A DNA stretch of 64,000 nt. Source: Acanthosepion esculentum (Eukaryota > Mollusca > Cephalopoda > Sepiida > Sepiidae). The position numbers were made by a program, and so were the translations under genes. The stretch lies in assembly GCA_964036315.1 (NCBI GenBank), contig CAXIWW010000817.1:9397501-9461500 (forward strand). Direction: 5' to 3'. The notes below the pieces were generated by a model. The model searched no databases. It was not told where the DNA came from and was given only the letters and a program-made list of their open reading frames with translations. This document shows, in pieces, positions 59,447 through 64,000 of this stretch (its first letter is position 1; each line of letters opens with the position of its first letter).

Positions 59447-62400
59447 TGCGTGGGACTTTCTGGGACTGTCTCCTCGGTGGGGAGTCGTCTGCGTGGGACT
59501 TTCTGGGACTAGGGGTCGTCTGCGTGGGAATTTCTGGGTTTGTCTAATGGGTGGGGCTCGTCTGCGTGGGACTTTCTGGGACTGTATCCTGGGTGGTGGG
59601 TCGTCTGCGTAGGACTTTATGGGACTGGTGGTCGTCTGCGCGGGACATTCTGGGACTGGGGGTCGTCTGCGTGTTACTTTCTGGGACTGTCTCCTGGGTG
59701 GGGAGACGTCTGTATGGGACTTTCTAGGACTCGGGGTCGTCTGCGTGGATCTTTTTTGGACTCTCTCCTGGGTGGGGGGTGGTCTGCGTGGGACTTTCTG
59801 GGACTGTCTCCTGGGTGGGGAGTCGTCTGCGTGGGATTTTATGGGACTGTCTCCTGGGTCGTGGTCGTCTGCGTGGGACTTTCTGGGACTGAAGGTCGTC
59901 TGCGTCGGACTTTCTGGGACTGTCTCCTTGGTGGGGGGTAGTTTGCGTGGGACTTTCTGGGACTGTCTCCTGGGTGGGGGGTCGTCTGCGTGGGATATCT
60001 AGGACTGTCTCCTGGGTGGTGTGTCGTCTGCATGGGACTTTCTGGGACTGAGGGTTGTCTGCATGGGTCTTTCTGGTACAGTCTCCTGCGTGCGGTGTCG
60101 TCTGCGTGGGATTTTGTGGGATTGGGGGTCGTCTGCGTGGGACTTTCTTGGACTGGGGGTCGTCTGCGTGGGTCATTCTGGGACTCTCTCCTGGGTGGGG
60201 GGGTCGTCTGCGTGGGACATTTTGGGACTGTTTCCTGGGTGGGGACTCGTCTGCCTGGGACTTTCTGGGACTGGGGGTCTTCTGCGTGGGTCTTTCTGAG
60301 ACAGTCTCCTGGGTGCGGTGTCGTCTGCGTGGGACTTTGTGGGACTGGTGGTCTTCTGCGTGGGACTTTCTGGGACTGTCTCCTGGGTGGGGGTCGTCTG
60401 TTTGGGACTTTCTGGGACTGTCTCCTGGGTGGGGGTCGTCTGCGTGGGACTTTCTGGGAGTGTCTCCTGGCTGGGGGTCGTTTCCATGGGACTTCCTAGG
60501 ACTGGGGGTCGTCTGCGTGGGACTAACTGGGACTGTCTCCTGGGTGGGGGGTCGTCTGCGTGGACTTTCTGGGACTGTCTCCTGGGTGGGTGTTCGTCTG
60601 AGTGGGATTTTCTGGGACTGGGGGTCGTCTGCGTGGGAATTGCTGGGACACTCTCCTGTCTGGGGGTCGTCTGCGTGGGACTTTCTGGGTCTGGCTCCTG
60701 GGTGTGGGGTCGTCTGCGTGGGATATCTAGGACTGTCTCCTGGGTGGGGTGTCGTCTTCATGGGACTTTCTGGGACTGGGGTCGTCTGCATGGGTCTTTC
60801 TGGTACAGTCTCCTTGGTGCGGTGTCGTCTGCGTGGGATTTTGTAGGACTGGGGGTCGTCTGCGTGGGACTTTCTGGGACTGGGGGTCGTCTGCGTGGGA
60901 CTTCATGGGACTGTCTCATGGGTGGGGTGTCGTCTGCGTGGGACTTTCTGGGACTGGGGGTCGTCTGCGTGGGTCTTTCTTGGACTGGGGGTCTTCTGCG
61001 TGGGACTTTTTGGGAGTGTCTCCTGGGTGGGTGTCGTCTCTTTGGGACTTTCTGGGACTGTCTCCTGTCTGGGAGTCGTCTGCTTGGGACTTTCTGGGAC
61101 TGTCTCCTGGGTGGGGGGTCGTCTGCCTGGGATATCTAGGACTGTCTCCTGGGTGCTGTGACGTCTGCATGGGACTTTCTGGGACTGGGGGTTGTCTGCA
61201 TGGGTCTTTCTGGTACAGTCTCCTGCGTGCGGTGTCGTCTGCGTGGGATTTTGTGGGATTGGGGGTCGTCTGCGTGGGACTTTATGGGACTGGGGGTCGT
61301 CTGCGTGGGTCATTCTGGGACTCTCTCCTGGGTGGGGGGTCGTCTGCGTTGGACATTTTGGGACTGTTTCCTGGGTGGGGACTCGTCTGCCTGGGACTTT
61401 CTGGGACTAGGGGTCGTCTGCGTGGCTCTTTCTGGGACAGTCTCCTGGGTGCGGTGTCGTCTGCCTGGGACTTTGTGGGACTGGTGGTCTTCTGCGTGGG
61501 ACTTTCTGGGACTGTCTCCTGGGTGGGGGTCGTCTGCGTGGGACTTTCTGGGATTGTCTCCTGGCTGGGGGTCGTCTGCATGGGACTTCCTAGGACTGGG
61601 GGTCGTCTGTGTGGGACTAACTGGGACTGTCTCCTGGATGGGGGGTCGACTTCGTGGGACTTTCTGGGACTGTCTCCTGGGTGGGTGTTCCTCTGCTTGG
61701 GATTTTCTGGGACTGGGGGTCGTCTGCGTGGGAATTGCTGGGACACTCTCCTGTCTGGGGGTCGTCTGCGTGGGACTTTCTGGGACTGGCTCCTGGGTGT
61801 GGGGTCGTCTGGGTGGGATATCTAGGACTGTCTCCTGGGTGGGGTGTCGTCTTCATGGGACTTTCTGGGACTGGGGGTCGTCTGCATGGGTCTTTCTGGT
61901 ACAATCTCCTTGGTGCGGTGTCGTCTGCGTGGGATTTTGTAGTACTGGGGGTCGTCTGCGTGGGACTTTCTGGGACTGGGTGTTTTCTGCGTGGGACTTC
62001 CTGGGACTGTCTCCTGGGTGGGCTTCGTCTGCGTGGGACTTTCTAGGACTGTCTCCTGACTGGGGTCGTCTGCATGGGACTTCCTAGGACTGGGGGTCGT
62101 CTGCGTGGGACTTTCTGGGACTGTCTCCTTGGTCTGTGGTCGTCTTCGTGGGACTTTCTTGGACTGTCTCCTGGGTGGGGGTAGTCTGCGTGGGACTTTC
62201 TTGGACTGTCTCCTGGGTGGAAGGTTGTCTGCGTGGGATATCTGGGACAGTCTCCTGGGTGGGGGGTCGTCTGCATGGGTCTTTCTGGGACTGGGGATCG
62301 TCTGCGTGGGTCTTTCTTGGATTCTCCTGGGTGAGGGGTCTTCTGCGTGGGACATTCTGGGACTGGAGGTCGTCTGCGTGGGTCTTTCTGAGACTGTCTC

Positions 62401-62880
62401 CTTTTTGGGGGCTCGTCTGCGTGGGACTTTCTGGGAATGTCTCCTGCGTGGGGGGTCGTCTGCGTGGGACTTTCAGCGACTGGGTGTCGTCTGCGTGGGA
62501 CTTTCTGTGACTGTCACCTTGGTGGGGGTCGTCTGTGTGTGACTTTCTGGGACTGGGGGTCGTCTGCGTGGGACTTTCTGGGACTGTCTCCTGGGTGGGG
62601 TGTCGTCTGCGTGGGACTTTCTGGGACTGTCTCCTGGGTGGGGGGTCGTCTGCGTGGGACTTTCTGGGACTGTCTCCTGGGTGGGTGTCGTCTGCGTGGG
62701 ATTTTCTGGGGCTGTCTCCTGTCTGGGGGTCGTCTGCGTGGGACTTTCTTGGACTGGGGGTCGTCATTGTGGGACTTTCTGGGACTGTCTCCTTGGTGGG
62801 GGTCGTCTGCTTGGGATATCTAGGACTGTCTCCTGGGTGGGGGGTCGTGTTCATGGGACTTTCTTGGACTGCGGGTCTTT
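59447..62880 (-). repeat. 3,434-bp tandem duplication in reversed A, copy 2
   Basis: Second copy of 56013-59446; matching continues to about 62908, then diverges (CTCCTGCGTGGGG instead of CTCCTCGGTGGGG). A short stretch after it, 62905-63060, is itself related to 59006-59160 and 62440-62594 (CTGTGACTGTCACCTTG, CGTCTGTGTGTGACTTTC), so another partial copy follows. Confidence 0.9.
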
Positions 62881-63063
62881 TGCGTGGGACTTTCTGGGAC
62901 TGTCTCCTGCGTGGGGGGTCGTCTGCGTGGGACTTTCATGGACTGGGTGTCGTCTGCGTGGGACTTTCTGTGACTGTCACCTTGCTGGGGGTCGTCTGTG
63001 TGTGACTTTCTGGGACTGGGGGTCGTCTGCGTGGGACTTTCTGGGACTGTCTCCTGGGTGGGG

Positions 63064-64000
63064 TCCCAGAAAATCACACGCAGACGAAACCCCACACAGG
63101 AGACAGTTCTCAGAAAGTCCCAAAAAGACGACCCTCCATCCAGGAGACAGTGCCAGAAAGTCCCACGCAGACGACCCCCACTCCCAGAAAGTCCCACGCA
63201 GACGACCTCCAGTCCCAGAAAGTCCCACGCAGACGATCCCCAGTCCCAGGAAGTCCAACGCAGACGACCCCCAGTCCCAGGAGACTGTCCCAGAAAGTCC
63301 CACGCAGACGAGCCCCCACCCAGGAGACAGTCCCAGAAAGTCCCACGCAGACGATCCCCAGTCCCAGAAAGTCACATGCAGAGGACCCCCCACCCAGGTG
63401 ACAGTCCCAGATATCCCACGCAGACGACCCCGCACCCAGGAGACAGTACCAGAAAGTCCCACGCAGAAGACCCCCAGTCCCAGGAAGTCGCATGCAGACG
63501 ACCCCCACCCAGGAGACAGTCCCAGAAAGTCCCACGCAGACGACTCCCCAACCCGGAGACAGTCCCAGAAAGTCCCACGCAGACGAGCCCCATTCCCAGA
63601 AAGTCCCACGCAGACGACCCCCAGTCCCAGCAAGTCCAACGCAGACGACCCACAGTCCAAGGAGACAGTCCCAGAAAGTCCCACGCAGACGACCCCCAGT
63701 CCGACAAACTCACACGCAGAAGACCCCAGTCCCAGAAAGTCCCACGCAGACGACACCCCACACAGGAGACAGTTCTCAGAAAGTCCCAAACAGACGACCC
63801 CACACCCAGGAGACAGTCACAGAAAGTCCCACGCAGACGACCCCCACTCCCAGAAAGTCCCACGCAGACGACCCCCTGTCCCAGAAAGTCGCACGAAGAC
63901 GACCCCCAGTCCCAGGAAGTCCAACGCAGACGACCCCCAGTCCCAGGAAGTCCAACGCAGACGACCCCCAGTCCCAGGAGACAGTCCCAGAAAGTCCCAC
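63064..64000 (+). repeat. Satellite A array, forward, right edge
   Basis: Orientation returns to C-rich + strand at GGTGGGGTCCCAGAAAATCA. The first 130 bases match 17.90-18.03 kb (CAGTTCTCAGAAAGTCCC, then AAAAAGACGACCCTCCATCC), and 63.31-63.75 kb resembles 19.86-20.3 kb (CAGATATCCCACGCAGACGA, CCAGGTGACAGTCCC). It is therefore related to the left inner A array and not to the adjacent A block. It runs off the window end. Confidence 0.92.

Larger units (their letters stand above)
49681..63063 (-). repeat. Satellite A array, reversed, right outer block
   Basis: 13.4 kb of A on the minus strand, so the + strand is G-rich. The left boundary (TGAGATTGCTGATGGGGCGG) mirrors the one at 8.06 kb, and 49681-50464 pairs in detail with 7290-8062. 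Beyond that, shared blocks remain but order and spacing drift. The array is layered with direct duplications: about 960 bp (52.4-54.4 kb), about 4.16 kb offset between 51.0-52.6 and 55.2-56.7 kb, and a near-perfect 3,434-bp tandem duplication. Variant words include GGGATATCTAGGACTGTCTC and CTCCTGCGTGCGGTGTCGTC. It ends at an orientation switch at about 63063. I see no gene. Confidence 0.93.

Noticed and set aside
1..64000. Telomeric repeats, rDNA, 5S, tRNA or snRNA genes
   Set aside because: I saw no TTAGGG-like or other short telomere arrays and no recognisable RNA gene motifs on either strand.

Overview
The window is 64 kb of satellite DNA with no gene, RNA gene or autonomous transposon that I can support. 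It is eukaryotic in character (long tandem arrays of short monomers, higher-order repeats, inverted segmental duplications), most likely heterochromatin such as a pericentromeric, subtelomeric or sex/B-chromosome block. I cannot name the organism or match any of the repeats to a known family, so the names A to D are local labels.

Four families fill the window. A is a C-rich satellite with two interchangeable monomers, a 31-bp short form and a form of about 43 bp carrying about 12 extra bases (CACCCAGGAGAC). B is a satellite of about 60 bp (some subtypes 59 bp) arranged as ordered subtypes. C is an AT-rich 395-bp unit present in only a few copies. D is a 73-bp satellite organised as a three-monomer, 219-bp higher-order repeat.

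Order along the + strand: A forward 1-8062; B forward 8063-16011; A forward 16012-23753; B reverse 23754-24395; C 24396-25503 (contains an inversion point near 24490); B forward 25504-26645; B reverse 26646-28057; A reverse 28058-30904; B reverse 30905-35545; C 35546-35830; D 35831-44847; C 44848-45636; B forward 45637-46350; B reverse 46351-49680; A reverse 49681-63063; A forward 63064-64000, cut by the window end.

Large-scale structure: the left half and the right half are inverted copies of each other. Junctions and diagnostic variants at 7.3-9.66 kb reappear in reverse at 48.1-50.46 kb, and those at about 9.7-17.5 kb reappear in reverse at about 29.3-35.5 kb. The right arm holds an extra block of about 12.6 kb (35.5-48.1 kb) that includes the whole D array. 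The left arm carries what looks like a hybrid B monomer at the matching point, as if that block had been deleted by recombination between two B monomers. Younger direct duplications sit on top: 1,178 bp at 8763-11118, 3,434 bp at 56013-62880 with one base difference seen, and others of roughly 0.9-4 kb.

The many long open frames follow from the sequence of A and B: A monomers lack stop codons in every frame and B keeps frame with a 60-bp period. They occur on both strands and flip with the arrays, so I annotate none as a gene.
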